From Croceicoccus sp. (GTDB lineage Bacteria > Pseudomonadota > Alphaproteobacteria > Sphingomonadales > Sphingomonadaceae): a stretch of 64,000 nt of DNA. The stretch lies in contig NZMY01000053.1 in NCBI GenBank assembly GCA_002694745.1, positions 1 to 64,000 on the forward strand. The letters run 5' to 3'. Numbering within the stretch: position 1 is the stretch's first letter; every line of letters begins with the position of its first letter. Made by a program: the position numbers and the translations under genes. Below, piece after piece: positions 21,315 to 37,448 of the stretch. The notes under the pieces were generated by a model. The model was not told where the DNA came from. It searched no databases and saw only the letters and a list, made by a program, of their open reading frames with translations.

Positions 21315-22559
21315 TTGCTTTATTCACTCTACGAGATTCAGCAGGCTTGGCGTTCGTCGGCGACCGCGATGGCTTCGGTGACGGTCGAATGGCTGAACAA
21401 CCCCAAGAATCCGATGGGCTCTGTGGGTTTCGGTCCAAGCCTTTCCTCTGCGCTGGAGGTATTCGCCCATGCCGCCGAACCGCGTGGCAAGCCGGCCTTC
21501 GGCATCGGTACCGTAGAGGTCGATGGGAAGACGCATGAGGTGACCGAAGACGATGTGCTGTTTCGTCCGTTCGGCAATCTCAAGCGCTTCACCCACACCG
21601 GGCTGCCGAAAGACGCGCCCAAGCTGCTGATCGTCGCGCCGATGAGCGGGCATTACGCGACCCTGCTGCGGGGCACTGTCGAACGCATGCTTCACGGCGC
21701 CGAGGTCTATATCACCGACTGGGCCGACGCGAAGATGGTGCCGTTGACGGCCGGGCGCTTCGATCTCGACGAATATATCGACTATATCGTCGAGTTCCTC
21801 GAGCATATTGGCCCCGGCGCGCATATGATGGCGGTGTGCCAGCCTTCGGTCCCGGCCTTTGCCGCCACCGCGATCATGGCCGAACAGGGCAATCCCTGCC
21901 GTCCGGCCACGCTGACCATGATGGGCGGCCCCATCGACACGCGCGAAGGCCCGACCGAAGTGAACGAGATGGCGGTGAGCCGTCCGATGCATTGGTTCAA
22001 GCAATATCTGATCCAGACCGTGCCGATGCATTATCCCGGCGGCGGGCGGCAGGTCTATCCCGGCTTTCTGCAATTGTCGGGCTTCATGTCGATGAATCTC
22101 AGCAACCACATGATGAGCCAGTACGGCATGTTCAAACATCTGGTCGCGGGCGATGGCGAAAGCGCCGATGCGACGAAGACCTTTTATGACGAATATCTGT
22201 CGGTCTGCGACATGACGGCGGAATTCTATCTTCAGACGGTGAATGCGGTGTTCAAGGAATATCTGCTGCCGCGCGGCCTGCTGACCCACCGCGGGAAGAA
22301 GGTCGACCTTGACAAGATCACCGATACAGCCATCCTGTGCGTCGAAGGCGAGCGCGACGATATTTCCGGTGTCGGCCAGACAAAGGCGGCGCTGAAGCTG
22401 ACGCCCGGCCTGTCCGACGAACTGAAGAAATATCACCTGCATCCCGGCGTCGGTCACTACGGCATCTTCAACGGATCGAAATGGCGCGCACAGATCGCGC
22501 CGATCGTCGAGACGTGGATGGCCGATCATCCCCGCGCCCGGCTGAAGGCGGTGGCCTAA
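21315..22559 (+). CDS. phaZ: Intracellular polyhydroxyalkanoate depolymerase
   Basis: LYSLYEIQQAWR N-term, MSGHYATLLRGTV, YITDWADAKMVPL, MAVCQPSVPA lipase-like box; TTG start with GAGGAG. Confidence 0.88.
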   Translation: MLYSLYEIQQAWRSSATAMASVTVEWLNNPKNPMGSVGFGPSLSSALEVFAHAAEPRGKPAFGIGTVEVDGKTHEVTEDDVLFRPFGNLKRFTHTGLPKDAPKLLIVAPMSGHYATLLRGTVERMLHGAEVYITDWADAKMVPLTAGRFDLDEYIDYIVEFLEHIGPGAHMMAVCQPSVPAFAATAIMAEQGNPCRPATLTMMGGPIDTREGPTEVNEMAVSRPMHWFKQYLIQTVPMHYPGGGRQVYPGFLQLSGFMSMNLSNHMMSQYGMFKHLVAGDGESADATKTFYDEYLSVCDMTAEFYLQTVNAVFKEYLLPRGLLTHRGKKVDLDKITDTAILCVEGERDDISGVGQTKAALKLTPGLSDELKKYHLHPGVGHYGIFNGSKWRAQIAPIVETWMADHPRARLKAVA

Positions 22560-22713
22560 CGCCGCGGGGTCAGCCCCTTGCACGCATGACCGCCGTTCAC
22601 CTTTCCTGACGCATCCTCTCCCCTCTGCCATGGGGGAGGGGGCCGCCGGGTTATGCCTGTGTTTACCCTTTCCGTTTAAGATGCCTTCGCGCGCCTTGGT
22701 GCATGCTGGAAGA

Positions 22714-23871
22714 ATGAACGGAATGAGTCGCATAATTGCAGTCGTATTGCGTGTCGGCGGAGCTGTCGGCGGGGTGTTTGCAGGTTTGCAGATGCCGCCC
22801 GATATTCTCATGGATCTGCTGGCCGACGTGGGCATCGGCGCAGAGGCGGGATTGACGCCGGTCACCGCCGGCGTCGCACTCGCCTTGCTGGGCGGGGTGT
22901 TCGGCTTTTTGTTCGGTTCCGCCATCGCGGGCATCCTTCCCGGCGAGATGACCGAACCGGTCGGCACGCGCGAGGAAGCGGCGGCCTCGGTGCCGCGCCT
23001 GCGCCGTCACCTGGCAGAGAACCAGGGCAAGGCCTCGCGCACGGGAACGCCGCTGGAGCGCCTGTCGGCGCCGCCTGCCGGGCAGCAGTTGCCCAAGCAC
23101 GACCTCAGCCATATTCCGCCCGCGCCCAAGGATGACGAGATCACCTTCGACCGCATTCCCAACACGGGATTTTATGCCGATATTGAATCGCCCGTGCGGT
23201 TCGATGAGGATGACGACGATCTTGCCCGCTTCGCGACGATGCCGGACGATGCGCCCACTGCGGAATCTCTGGATGAGGTCAGTGACGAAGAGCCTGTTTT
23301 CACGGCAGGCGACGACCATGCCGACGATCCTGAGTTTGCCGAACGCGATCATGTTGATGCCGAATTCGTTCGCGATGGCGCGGCGGCGCGCGATGAGGTC
23401 GAGCAGGCTCTGGACGCAGGTGACTGGGCGGACACAGGCGATTGGGCGCCGGCGACCGACATGCCGCCCCAGGATCGCCCCGAAGCCGGGCAGGATCCCT
23501 TTCATCCGGATTTCGAACCTGCACCGGCCCAGATCCATTCCCTGCGGCGCGATACAGGGCATGACGGCCACAGCGCCCCGCGCTTCGCACCCGGCCTGAC
23601 CGGCGGCATGGAAGCCGACTGGTTCGCCGGCGAGGCGGACGAGGAAGAGGACGCGGATGACGACGGGGCGGGCTATGGCTCGTTGATGGCAATCGGGCTG
23701 GGCAAGACGCACAAGCCGCGCGCGCAGCCTGCCACCCATCGTCCGGGGGAAGCGAATCTTTCGCCAATGCCCTTGCTCGACATCGATCGTGGCCGGGACA
23801 TCATCCCGAATGGCGCGGGCCCTCAGGATTTCCGGCTGCGAGAGGCTCTCGAGGAATTGAAGCGCGTCTGA
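22714..23871 (+). CDS. Hypothetical membrane protein with long acidic cytoplasmic region
   Basis: Two N-terminal TM segments, then Asp/Glu-rich low complexity; start uncertain. Confidence 0.6.
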   Translation: MNGMSRIIAVVLRVGGAVGGVFAGLQMPPDILMDLLADVGIGAEAGLTPVTAGVALALLGGVFGFLFGSAIAGILPGEMTEPVGTREEAAASVPRLRRHLAENQGKASRTGTPLERLSAPPAGQQLPKHDLSHIPPAPKDDEITFDRIPNTGFYADIESPVRFDEDDDDLARFATMPDDAPTAESLDEVSDEEPVFTAGDDHADDPEFAERDHVDAEFVRDGAAARDEVEQALDAGDWADTGDWAPATDMPPQDRPEAGQDPFHPDFEPAPAQIHSLRRDTGHDGHSAPRFAPGLTGGMEADWFAGEADEEEDADDDGAGYGSLMAIGLGKTHKPRAQPATHRPGEANLSPMPLLDIDRGRDIIPNGAGPQDFRLREALEELKRV

Positions 23872-24030
23872 TTGACCGCCCATAGGCCGCTGGGCTAGGC
23901 GACAAGCTGGCTCCCACGTCGGCAATGGATGCAAGATTTCTCATTGCATAGTTGCAAAGACAGCTTCCTGTCGTCATTGGGAGCGAACGCGCAATAACTG
24001 CGCCCCACTGGGGCGGGCTGATTCGCGTTT

Positions 24031-24046
24031 ACATTACGGGTAATGT
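24031..24046. promoter_or_regulatory. Inverted repeat ACATTAC-GG-GTAATGT upstream of gltB
   Basis: Perfect 7-bp arms, 27 bp before ATG. Confidence 0.45.
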
Positions 24047-24073
24047 TGCCCGGCCCCGACAGGATAGGTGAAA

Positions 24074-28726
<4,653 letters not shown>

Positions 28727-28737
28727 GGGAGGCTCAC

Positions 28738-30174
28738 ATGGGTAAGGAAACCGGCTTCCTGGAACTCGACCGCCAGGACCGCAGCTATGAGGCGCCGACG
28801 GAGCGCCTGCAGCACTACAAGGAATTCGTGGTACCGCACGACCCGCAGGCCCTTCAGGGGCAGGCGAGCCGCTGCATGAACTGCGGCATTCCCTATTGTC
28901 ACAACGGCTGTCCGGTGAACAATATCATCCCGGACTGGAACCACCTGGTCTATGAAGGGAACTGGAAGGAGGCGCTGGTCAACCTGCACTCCACCAACAA
29001 CTTCCCCGAATTCACCGGCCGCGTCTGCCCGGCGCCTTGCGAGGCGAGCTGCACGTTGAACATCGTGGACCAGCCGGTGACCATCAAGTCGATCGAATGC
29101 GCGATCGTCGACAAGGGATGGGAAGAAGGCTGGATCGTTCCGCAGCCGCCGGAAAAGAAGACCGGCAAGTCGGTGGCGGTCGTGGGATCGGGTCCCGCGG
29201 GCATGGCTTGCGCCCAGCAACTGGCGCGGGCGGGTCATTCGGTTACGCTGTTCGAGAAGAGCGACCGGATCGGCGGCCTGCTGCGCTATGGCATTCCCGA
29301 CTTCAAGATGGAGAAGCATCTCATCAATCGCCGCGCGGCGCAGATGGAGGCCGAAGGCGTCTCGATCCGCACCGGCACCGAGGTGGGCGTCGACATCTCG
29401 ATGAAGACGCTGAAGGAAAACTTCGACGCGGTGGTGCTGTCGGGCGGCGCGGAAGACGCGCGTACGCTGGACATTCCGGGCGCGGAGATGAGCGGGGTAC
29501 GCCTCGCGATGGAATTCCTGACCCAGCAGAACAAGCGCAATGCGGGCGACAGCGAAGAGCGCGCGGCCCCGCGCGGCACGCTGGTGGCGACCGACAAGCA
29601 TGTCATCGTGATCGGCGGCGGCGACACCGGTTCGGACTGCGTCGGCACGTCCAACCGGCAGGGCGCGAAGAGCGTCACGCAGATCGAGATCATGCCCAAG
29701 CCTCCCGAAAAAGAGGACAAGCTGATGACCTGGCCGAACTGGCCGCTCAAGCTGCGTACATCGTCCAGCCACGAGGAGGGCGTCGACCGCGACTGGGCGA
29801 TCCTGACCAAGCGCGTGGTGGGCGAGAACGGCAAGGTAACCGGCCTCGAATGCGTCCGCCTGGAATGGCAGGGGCGCGAGATGAAGGAAGTGCCGGGCAG
29901 CGAGTTTACGCTGAAGGCCGATCTCATCCTGCTGGCCATGGGCTTCGTCGGCGCGCGCAAGGGCGGCATGCTGGACCAGGCGGGCGTCGAATATGACGCG
30001 CGCGGCAACGTGCTGGCCGATACGCAAAGCTACGCGACCAGCGAGGACAAGGTCTGGGCGTGCGGCGACATGCGCCGTGGGCAGAGCCTTGTCGTCTGGG
30101 CCATTCGCGAAGGGCGTCAGTGCGCGCGTTCCGTGGACGAGGCCCTGATGGGCGTCAGCGAACTGCCGCGCTGA
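28738..30174 (+). CDS. gltD: Glutamate synthase small subunit
   Basis: [53 protein letters not shown]. Confidence 0.96.
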   Translation: MGKETGFLELDRQDRSYEAPTERLQHYKEFVVPHDPQALQGQASRCMNCGIPYCHNGCPVNNIIPDWNHLVYEGNWKEALVNLHSTNNFPEFTGRVCPAPCEASCTLNIVDQPVTIKSIECAIVDKGWEEGWIVPQPPEKKTGKSVAVVGSGPAGMACAQQLARAGHSVTLFEKSDRIGGLLRYGIPDFKMEKHLINRRAAQMEAEGVSIRTGTEVGVDISMKTLKENFDAVVLSGGAEDARTLDIPGAEMSGVRLAMEFLTQQNKRNAGDSEERAAPRGTLVATDKHVIVIGGGDTGSDCVGTSNRQGAKSVTQIEIMPKPPEKEDKLMTWPNWPLKLRTSSSHEEGVDRDWAILTKRVVGENGKVTGLECVRLEWQGREMKEVPGSEFTLKADLILLAMGFVGARKGGMLDQAGVEYDARGNVLADTQSYATSEDKVWACGDMRRGQSLVVWAIREGRQCARSVDEALMGVSELPR

Positions 30175-30183
30175 GGCGCGCGC

Positions 30184-30861
30184 CTACCAATCTATCGGAT
30201 CGCGGCCGCTGTCGCGCAGAAACGCGTTTGCTCGGCTGAAGGGCCGCGATCCGAAGAATCCGCGATAGGCCGACAGCGGGCTGGGATGCGGACTTTCGAT
30301 CACCAGATGGGGTGAGCCGGCACCGAGTTCGGGGATGCGGCGCGCCTTTTGCTGCGCATGGCTGCCCCACAGTATGAACACGCTGGACTGATGCCGCGCG
30401 GCCACGGCGCGGACACAGGCATCGGTAATCGCCTCCCAACCGCGCCCAGCATGCGATCCGGCCTTGCCCGCCTCGACCGTCAGAGAGGTGTTGAGCAGCA
30501 GCACGCCCTGCGTGGCCCAGCGCGTCAGGTCGCCATCTTGCCGCGCAGGCACGCCCAGATCGCTCTCAAGCTCCTTGTAGATGTTCCTCAGCGAAGGGGG
30601 CAGCCGCATCCCATCGGGCACCGAAAAGGCCAGCCCGTGTGCCTGACCCGGTCCATGATAGGGATCCTGCCCAAGGATCACCACCTTCACCTCGTCCAGC
30701 GGCGTCAGGGTGAGGGCCGCGAACCGCTCCTCGCGCGGGGGATAGACGGTTCGGCCCGCATCGTCCTGTTTGCCCAGCCACCGATCGAGTGCGCGTGCGT
30801 CGGGGCTGGCGAGTGCGGGGGCAAGTGCTTTGGCCCAGCTGGCGGGTACGTTTACATTCAT
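30184..30861 (-). CDS. ung: Uracil-DNA glycosylase
   Basis: [47 protein letters not shown]. Confidence 0.95.
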   Translation of the reverse strand: MNVNVPASWAKALAPALASPDARALDRWLGKQDDAGRTVYPPREERFAALTLTPLDEVKVVILGQDPYHGPGQAHGLAFSVPDGMRLPPSLRNIYKELESDLGVPARQDGDLTRWATQGVLLLNTSLTVEAGKAGSHAGRGWEAITDACVRAVAARHQSSVFILWGSHAQQKARRIPELGAGSPHLVIESPHPSPLSAYRGFFGSRPFSRANAFLRDSGRDPIDW

Positions 30862-30979
30862 ACTGGCCTGTGTAGGGCCTACCGCACTCGCGCCGCCAGA
30901 CGGCGCATGTTCAATTTCCCCTGCCGAGACCCGCTCTCGCCCCTTTCCCAAATTCCCGATCGCCCCTAAGGACATAATT

Positions 30980-31600
30980 ATGACAGTCTACCTCCACGAA
31001 GAAGATCTGCCCGAGAGCGTGCTGGGACCGGGGCCGGTCGCCGTCGATACGGAGACCATGGGCCTGATCACGCCGCGTGACCGCCTGTGCCTCGTGCAAA
31101 TCAGCGATGGCCGCGGGGACGAGCATCTGGTTCGTTTTCGCCCCGACAGCCCCTATCACGCGCCAAACCTGTGTGCGGTGCTGGCCGACCCGTCGCGTGA
31201 GAAATATTATCACTTTGCCCGCTTCGATCTTGCGGCGATCCAGTTCTATCTGGGCGTGATGGCCGCGCCGGTGTTCTGCACCAAGATCGCCAGCAAGCTG
31301 ACGCGCACCTATACCGATCGCCACGGGCTCAAGAACCTCGTCAGCGAATTGCTGGGCAAGGACATTTCCAAGCAGCAGCAATCCAGCGACTGGGGCGCGC
31401 CCGAATTGAACGAGGCGCAGCGCGAATATGCCGCCAGCGATGTGCGCTATCTGCACGACATGGTCGCGATCTTCCGCGAGCGGCTGGAGCGCGAGCATCG
31501 CACCGGCCTTGCGCAGGCCTGTTTCGATTTCCTGCCCGCGCGCGCACTGCTGGACCTTGAAGGCTGGAGCGAAAAGGACATCTTCAGTCACGAGGCATGA
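30980..31600 (+). CDS. rnd: Ribonuclease D-like 3'-5' exonuclease
   Basis: [39 protein letters not shown] exonuclease motifs. Confidence 0.85.
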   Translation: MTVYLHEEDLPESVLGPGPVAVDTETMGLITPRDRLCLVQISDGRGDEHLVRFRPDSPYHAPNLCAVLADPSREKYYHFARFDLAAIQFYLGVMAAPVFCTKIASKLTRTYTDRHGLKNLVSELLGKDISKQQQSSDWGAPELNEAQREYAASDVRYLHDMVAIFRERLEREHRTGLAQACFDFLPARALLDLEGWSEKDIFSHEA

Positions 31601-31626
31601 GGCCTTGAGGCGATAACGGATCAAAC

Positions 31627-32271
31627 ATGAGCGTCGAGGCCACTATTGCCCGCCACAAGCGCCGCGAACAGGCGGTGCCCGGTGGATCGCACGACCGACT
31701 GATCCACTTTCTGCTGGTGGCGCTGCCGATCTGCATCGGCGTTCTGTTGGCGCTGATGGTGCTCGCGCCGGTCGCGTCGCAGGGCGAGGTCAGCTTTCTG
31801 CTGGATCGCAACCAAGTCGAACTGACCGAGAACCGCATGACCGTCGACAATGCGATGTATCGCGGAGCCGATAATGACGGCCGCCCGTTCTCGGTACAGG
31901 CGGGCAGCGCGCTGCAGCGGACGAAGCAGCGGCAGATGGTTGAGATGAACGATCTCACCGCCCGCATACTGCTGAACGAAGGGCCCGCGGTCCTGACCGC
32001 GCAGAACGGCACCTATAATCTCGACGCGGAAAGCGTGCGCTTTCCCGGCGCGGTCAATTTCACCGCATCCGACGGCTATCGCATGATTGCGCGCAATGTC
32101 TCGGTGTTGCTTCCCGAACAGCGGATCGTGGGCGACGGGCGGGTCAATGGCCGGGTTCCTTCGGGGACCTTTTCGGCGGACCGGCTCGAAGCCGATTTGC
32201 AGGAGCGCACGGTTTCGCTTATCGGCGATGCACGGCTTCGCATGGAGCCCGGCGCGCTGACCACGCGGTGA
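31627..32271 (+). CDS. lptC: LPS export ABC transporter periplasmic protein LptC
   Basis: N-terminal TM, VELTENRMTVDNAMYRGADNDGRPFSV; adjacent lptA. Confidence 0.85.
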   Translation: MSVEATIARHKRREQAVPGGSHDRLIHFLLVALPICIGVLLALMVLAPVASQGEVSFLLDRNQVELTENRMTVDNAMYRGADNDGRPFSVQAGSALQRTKQRQMVEMNDLTARILLNEGPAVLTAQNGTYNLDAESVRFPGAVNFTASDGYRMIARNVSVLLPEQRIVGDGRVNGRVPSGTFSADRLEADLQERTVSLIGDARLRMEPGALTTR

Positions 32272-32281
32272 CGGAAAGAAC

Positions 32282-32845
32282 ATGACACCAAAGCCATCCT
32301 CCATCCGCAAGATCGCCATTCGCGCCGCCACCGGCTTTGCCCTGTCGGCCGCCGCGATCCTTGGCGCGCAGCAATTGTCCGCGCAGTCGATCGCCGGTTT
32401 CAATTCGCGCCAGCCCGTCGATTACGCGGCGGACCGGATCGAATTGCAGGACCGGGCCGACCGCGTCGTGTTGTCGGGCAATGTGGTCGTAAACCAAGGC
32501 GATCTGCGGCTGACGGCGGGGCGGACCATCGTCGATTACACCGATGCCGGAACGCTGCGCATCCAGCGCATCACCGCGACCGGCGGCGTTTCGGTCATGC
32601 GCGGGGGGGAGACGGCGCGCGGCAATGTCGGCGTCTATGACTTCAACCGCCGCACCATCACGCTGGTCGGCGACGTCGCGCTGCGGCGCGGGTCGGATAC
32701 GCTCAACGGCGGGCGGCTGGTTATCGATCTTGATACCGGCGTGTCGAGCGTGGACGGCAGCAGTGCCGGCAGTTCCTCCGCCGTCGGGGGCGCGACCAAT
32801 TCCAGGGGCCGCGTTTCGGGCAGCTTCTCGGTTCCGGAAAATTAG
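32282..32845 (+). CDS. lptA: LptA/OstA family LPS transport protein
   Basis: VDYAADRIELQDRADRVVLSGNVVVNQGDLRLTAGRTIVDY. Confidence 0.85.
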   Translation: MTPKPSSIRKIAIRAATGFALSAAAILGAQQLSAQSIAGFNSRQPVDYAADRIELQDRADRVVLSGNVVVNQGDLRLTAGRTIVDYTDAGTLRIQRITATGGVSVMRGGETARGNVGVYDFNRRTITLVGDVALRRGSDTLNGGRLVIDLDTGVSSVDGSSAGSSSAVGGATNSRGRVSGSFSVPEN

Positions 32846-33876
32846 CGGCGCGCCGCGGCAGCGCGGGCGATTTCGGTACAGCCCGCCGCGAACAGAAGCG
32901 GCGCGGCCTGGCTGTCGGCCAGCAAAGCGCGGTGCAGCGCCATCAGCCGGTCGCTGAGCCGCGCAAGCCTGGGTCCGTGCCATTGCTGCAATTGACGCGA
33001 AATCGCGGCGCGTTCCTTGAAGAAGATGCGTGGATCGTTCTCCACCGCCTTCGCGACATTCTCGCCCGGACGGATGCGCGCGGCGATCTGCGCCAGTTGC
33101 GCCACGCGCCGCTCCATCGCCAGCACCGTGCCCACGGGGTTCAGCCCATGCTGCCGGAACCGCGCCAGTTCATGGGGCAGGCGCATCACATCGCCCGAGA
33201 TGACCGCGTCGACCAGCGGCATCATGCCGTCGTCCTCGGTCTCGGCACCGATGGCGTCGATGTCCTCGGCGCTGACATTGCGGGGCGCATGGCTGTCGGC
33301 GTCGAGATACAGCGCCAGCTTCTGCACCTCGGCCGCCGCCATGCGCGTGTCGAGCGCGACCGAGGCGGCGATCCGCTGCGCCAGTTCCGCACCCATGCGC
33401 AGCCCCGCCGTATCGGCCAGCCTGCGTACCTCCGCCGTTACCGAGCGCAGGTCGGGCGGATAGAACATCACGACCAGCGAATCGTCGCGCTTTTCCAGCA
33501 GTTTCGCGCTGCGTGACTTGTCGGTCGCGCCGCTGGCGATGACGATCACCGGCCAGCCTTGCGCGACATCGGCCTCGGGCGCGTCGGTCAGGATTTTCAG
33601 CGCGTCATGCGCTTCCTCGCCCTGCGCGCGCACGATGATGTGCCGCCGGTCGCCGAACAGCGAGGTGGAGCGGGTTTCGTCGGACAAGCGAACAGGATCG
33701 CGCTTGAGCTCGCTGCCCTCGATCTCCACGCGCTCGCCGGGATCGGGCAGCAATTCGACGATACGGGCAGCGGCCCCGTGGGCGCCCGCCTCGTCCGGTC
33801 CGCAGAAGAAGAAGACCTTGACCGAACCGGCGGCGCGCGGAGCGGTCTGGGCGAACTTGCCGTTATTGATCTTCAA
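32842..33876 (-). CDS. holA: DNA polymerase III subunit delta
   Basis: HolA-like architecture KVFFFCGPDEAG...LFGDRRHIIVRAQGEEAHDAL; between lptE and lptA. Confidence 0.88.
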   Translation of the reverse strand: MKINNGKFAQTAPRAAGSVKVFFFCGPDEAGAHGAAARIVELLPDPGERVEIEGSELKRDPVRLSDETRSTSLFGDRRHIIVRAQGEEAHDALKILTDAPEADVAQGWPVIVIASGATDKSRSAKLLEKRDDSLVVMFYPPDLRSVTAEVRRLADTAGLRMGAELAQRIAASVALDTRMAAAEVQKLALYLDADSHAPRNVSAEDIDAIGAETEDDGMMPLVDAVISGDVMRLPHELARFRQHGLNPVGTVLAMERRVAQLAQIAARIRPGENVAKAVENDPRIFFKERAAISRQLQQWHGPRLARLSDRLMALHRALLADSQAAPLLFAAGCTEIARAAAARR

Positions 33877-34390
33877 CTGGGGCCTGCATCTGCTGGCGAA
33901 GGGTGGTGGATATGCGGGTGACGATGCTGTCCGCCACGTCGCGCGTCAGATTTTCCAAGGCGGTCTGCTCGGCCGCGATGGTGGCATATTCGCTGGAAAC
34001 AACGTCGATGCCCGCGTCGGCTCCGTCGGTCGCATCCAGCAGCGTCTCGCCGCTCGACAGATCGACAAGGCGATAGCGTGCGCGCAACGTTCGGCGTTCG
34101 CGGCCGATCGTATCGTCGCCCAGCAGGCCCAATCCGGTCAGCTGATCGTCGAGCACGACGTCCAGCCGATAGCGCGACCCCCCGCCGTCCGTGCCCATGC
34201 GCTGCTGCAAGGCATCGCGCATCAGCCAGCCGCTCTGCCCCGGAATGGGCGCGATCTCTACCGCCGAAAGGCCCTGCGCCACCGCGCCCGATCCGCCGCC
34301 TGCATAGACCGGCTGTAGCGCGCAGCCGCCCAGCATGGGCGCGGCGAAGCATGCGAGAAGAAGAGCCGGCAGAAGGGCGTTCCAGCGCAT
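33863..34390 (-). CDS. lptE: LPS assembly lipoprotein LptE
   Basis: LLACFAAPMLGGCALQPVYAGG lipobox; upstream of holA, downstream of leuS. Confidence 0.85.
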   Translation of the reverse strand: MRWNALLPALLLACFAAPMLGGCALQPVYAGGGSGAVAQGLSAVEIAPIPGQSGWLMRDALQQRMGTDGGGSRYRLDVVLDDQLTGLGLLGDDTIGRERRTLRARYRLVDLSSGETLLDATDGADAGIDVVSSEYATIAAEQTALENLTRDVADSIVTRISTTLRQQMQAPVEDQ

Positions 34391-36912
34391 CAGATGACCA
34401 GATTGACCAGGCGATCGGGCACCACGATCACCTTGCGGATTTCGGCGCCTTCAAGGTTGCGCTGAACTTTCTCGCTGGCGAGGGCAAGCGCCTCGAGTTC
34501 CTCTTTCGGCAGGCCCTTGGGCACGGTCAGCGTGTCGCGCAGCTTGCCCTTGACCTGCACCGCGACGGTCACCTCGTCCTCCACCAGCAGGGCGGGATCG
34601 ACCTTGGGCCATGCGGCTTCCGCCACCAGCCCGGCCTGTCCGGCGCGCGACCAAGCCTCTTCGGCCAGATGCGGCATCATCGGCGAGACCAGCTTCATCA
34701 GCGACAGGATCGCTTCGCTAAGGCTTGCGCTGGGGGCGGCCTTTTCGACCACGCCGGTCAGTTCGTAGATGCGGGCGACCGCCTTGTTGAAGGACAAAGC
34801 CTCGATATCCTCGGCCACGGCGGCGACGGTCTGATGCTGCTTGCGCGCGACTGCCTTGTCGTCGCCTGCCGCCTCGGCGTCATACTGGCCGAACAGGCGC
34901 CACAGGCGCTGCACGAAGCGGCCGCAGCCCTCGATGCCTGCTTCGCTCCACGGCAGGTCGCGTTCGGGCGGGCTGTCCGACAGCATGAACCAGCGCACCG
35001 CATCCGCGCCGTACTGGGCGATGATCTCGTCCGGGTCGACGACGTTCTTCTTCGACTTGGACATCTTGATCACGCGGCCGATCTCGACCGGCTGGCCGCC
35101 ATCAACCAGCACCGCGCTGTCGCTGGACCGGTTCACCTCTGACGGGGCATAATAGACGGTCCGGCCGTTTTCCTCGCGGCTATAGGTCTCATGCGTGACC
35201 ATGCCCTGCGTGAACAATTGCGCGAAGGGCTCCTTCACGTCGATCAGCCCGCAATGCGCCAGCGCCCGCGTCCAGAACCTTGCATAGAGCAGGTGCAGGA
35301 TCGCATGCTCGATCCCGCCGATATACTGGCCCACGGGCAGCCACTGCGCGATCTCGTCCTTGTCGAAGGGCTTGTCGCCCGGCTGGCTGGCAAAGCGCAG
35401 GAAATACCAACTGGAATCGACGAATGTGTCCAGCGTATCGGTCTCGCGCCGCGCCGCGCCGCCGCATTTCGGGCAGTCGGTGTGCTTCCACGTCGGATGG
35501 CGCTCCAGCGGATTGCCCGGCGTCTTGAAGTCCACATCTTCGGGCAGGACCACCGGAAGCCGGTCTTCGGGCACCGGCACCACGCCGCAGGTGTCACAGT
35601 GGATGAACGGGATCGGCGTGCCCCAATAACGCTGGCGCGAAACGCCCCAGTCGCGCAGGCGGTACTGCGTTTTGGGCGTGCCCCAGCCGTCCTCGGCAGC
35701 GCGTGTGATGATCGCGCGCTTGGCCTCGTCCACAGGCAGGCCGGTCAGGAAATCGGAATTGACGATCACCCCTTCGCCCGATTCCGCCTCGCCGGCGAAA
35801 GGCTTGTCCGCTTCATCGGCGTTCGGCGCGACCACGCGCGGGATCGGCAGGCCGTATTTGGTCGCGAATTCGAAGTCGCGCTGGTCGTGCCCGGGCACCG
35901 CCATGATCGCGCCGGTGCCATATTCCATCAGCACGAAATTGGCGATCCAGACAGGCAGATCCTTACCCGTGAAGGGATGCGCGACGGTCAGGCCGGTGTC
36001 GTAACCCAGCTTCTCCGCCGTCTCCAGCTCTGCTGCCGTGGTCCCGCCCGCGCGGCATTTCTCGATGAATTCCTGTGCGAGATGGTCGGTCGCGGCGACG
36101 GCCTGCGCAATCGGATGCTCGGCCGCAACGGCGACGAAGCTTGCGCCGAAGATCGTGTCGGGTCGCGTGGTATAGACCTCGATGGTCTCGTCGAAATTGC
36201 TGCCCTTGAAATGGGCCTGCAGGCCGGTCGACTTGCCGATCCAGTTTTCCTGCATCAGCCGGACCTTCTCGGGCCATTTGTCGAGGCCATCCAGCCCTTC
36301 CAGCAGCTCGTCCGCGAACTGGGTGATCTTCAGGAACCACTGCGAAAGCTTGCGCTTTTCGACCAGCGCGCCCGAACGCCAGCCGCGCCCGTCGATCACC
36401 TGCTCATTCGCCAGCACGGTCATGTCGACCGGATCCCAGTTCACCGCCGATTCCTTGCGATAGACCAGGCCCGCTTCGTACAGCTTTAGGAACAGCGCCT
36501 GTTCCTGCCCGTAATATTCCGCGTCGCAGGTCGCGAATTCGCGGCTCCAGTCCAGCGCAAAGCCCAGGCGCTGCAGCTGCGCCTTCATGTTGGCGATATT
36601 GTCGCGGGTCCAGCCGCCGGGGTGCACGCCCTTTTCCATGGCGGCGTTTTCGGCGGGCATGCCGAATGCGTCCCAGCCCATCGGGTGCAGCACTTCGTGC
36701 CCGGTCATCGCTTTGAAGCGCGCCAGCACGTCGCCCATCGTGTAATTGCGCACATGGCCGATATGGATACGGCCCGAGGGGTAGGGAAACATCTCCAGCA
36801 CATAGCTCTTGGGCTTGGTGCTCGCGCTGTCGGCGCGAAAAATCCCCGCCTCGTCCCAGGCGCGCTGCCAGCGTCCGTCGGCGCTGGACGGTTCGAAACG
36901 CTCTTCGGTCAT
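34390..36912 (-). CDS. leuS: Leucyl-tRNA synthetase
   Basis: [38 protein letters not shown]. Confidence 0.97.
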   Translation of the reverse strand: MTEERFEPSSADGRWQRAWDEAGIFRADSASTKPKSYVLEMFPYPSGRIHIGHVRNYTMGDVLARFKAMTGHEVLHPMGWDAFGMPAENAAMEKGVHPGGWTRDNIANMKAQLQRLGFALDWSREFATCDAEYYGQEQALFLKLYEAGLVYRKESAVNWDPVDMTVLANEQVIDGRGWRSGALVEKRKLSQWFLKITQFADELLEGLDGLDKWPEKVRLMQENWIGKSTGLQAHFKGSNFDETIEVYTTRPDTIFGASFVAVAAEHPIAQAVAATDHLAQEFIEKCRAGGTTAAELETAEKLGYDTGLTVAHPFTGKDLPVWIANFVLMEYGTGAIMAVPGHDQRDFEFATKYGLPIPRVVAPNADEADKPFAGEAESGEGVIVNSDFLTGLPVDEAKRAIITRAAEDGWGTPKTQYRLRDWGVSRQRYWGTPIPFIHCDTCGVVPVPEDRLPVVLPEDVDFKTPGNPLERHPTWKHTDCPKCGGAARRETDTLDTFVDSSWYFLRFASQPGDKPFDKDEIAQWLPVGQYIGGIEHAILHLLYARFWTRALAHCGLIDVKEPFAQLFTQGMVTHETYSREENGRTVYYAPSEVNRSSDSAVLVDGGQPVEIGRVIKMSKSKKNVVDPDEIIAQYGADAVRWFMLSDSPPERDLPWSEAGIEGCGRFVQRLWRLFGQYDAEAAGDDKAVARKQHQTVAAVAEDIEALSFNKAVARIYELTGVVEKAAPSASLSEAILSLMKLVSPMMPHLAEEAWSRAGQAGLVAEAAWPKVDPALLVEDEVTVAVQVKGKLRDTLTVPKGLPKEELEALALASEKVQRNLEGAEIRKVIVVPDRLVNLVI

Positions 36913-36944
36913 TGCCTGATGCCTGCCTCTGATACTTGCAAGCG

Positions 36945-37448
36945 TCAGCCCATCAACGCGTCGCGGCGCATCTCGCGGGCGCGGGTCAGGATGATGTCTT
37001 CCAGCTTCTGCACCGTCGCGGCCTGCACCGGAGCGCCGACCCACTGGCCGCCGCTCATCACCTCGCGGCTGGCGTTCACGCGCAGCGCGTCGGCGCGCAG
37101 GTCCTGATCGAGGATGGTGACGGTCACCTTCATGCGCTCGGCCGGATTGTTCGGATTGGTGTACCAGTCGGTGACAATCACCCCGCCGGTGCTGTCGGTC
37201 TGCAGCATGGGCATGAAGGACAGCGTGTCCAGGCTGGCGCGCCACAGATAGGCGTTGATGCCGATGGTGGTGACATTCGCGGCGGCGAGGTCCGTCTCGA
37301 CCCGCTTGTTGCCACCGCCACAAGCGGCGAGTGCTGCAATCATCCCGGCGGCCACGATGGCGCGGACCGATGCACGGCGCAGGTTAAGGCCGCTGGCGGC
37401 GTCCATGGAGTCGGCCATGGGGGCGGGGTGCAACGGGGTCGCGGTCAT
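36945..37448 (-). CDS. DUF3576 domain lipoprotein
   Basis: [38 protein letters not shown], located upstream of leuS. Confidence 0.85.
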   Translation of the reverse strand: MTATPLHPAPMADSMDAASGLNLRRASVRAIVAAGMIAALAACGGGNKRVETDLAAANVTTIGINAYLWRASLDTLSFMPMLQTDSTGGVIVTDWYTNPNNPAERMKVTVTILDQDLRADALRVNASREVMSGGQWVGAPVQAATVQKLEDIILTRAREMRRDALMG

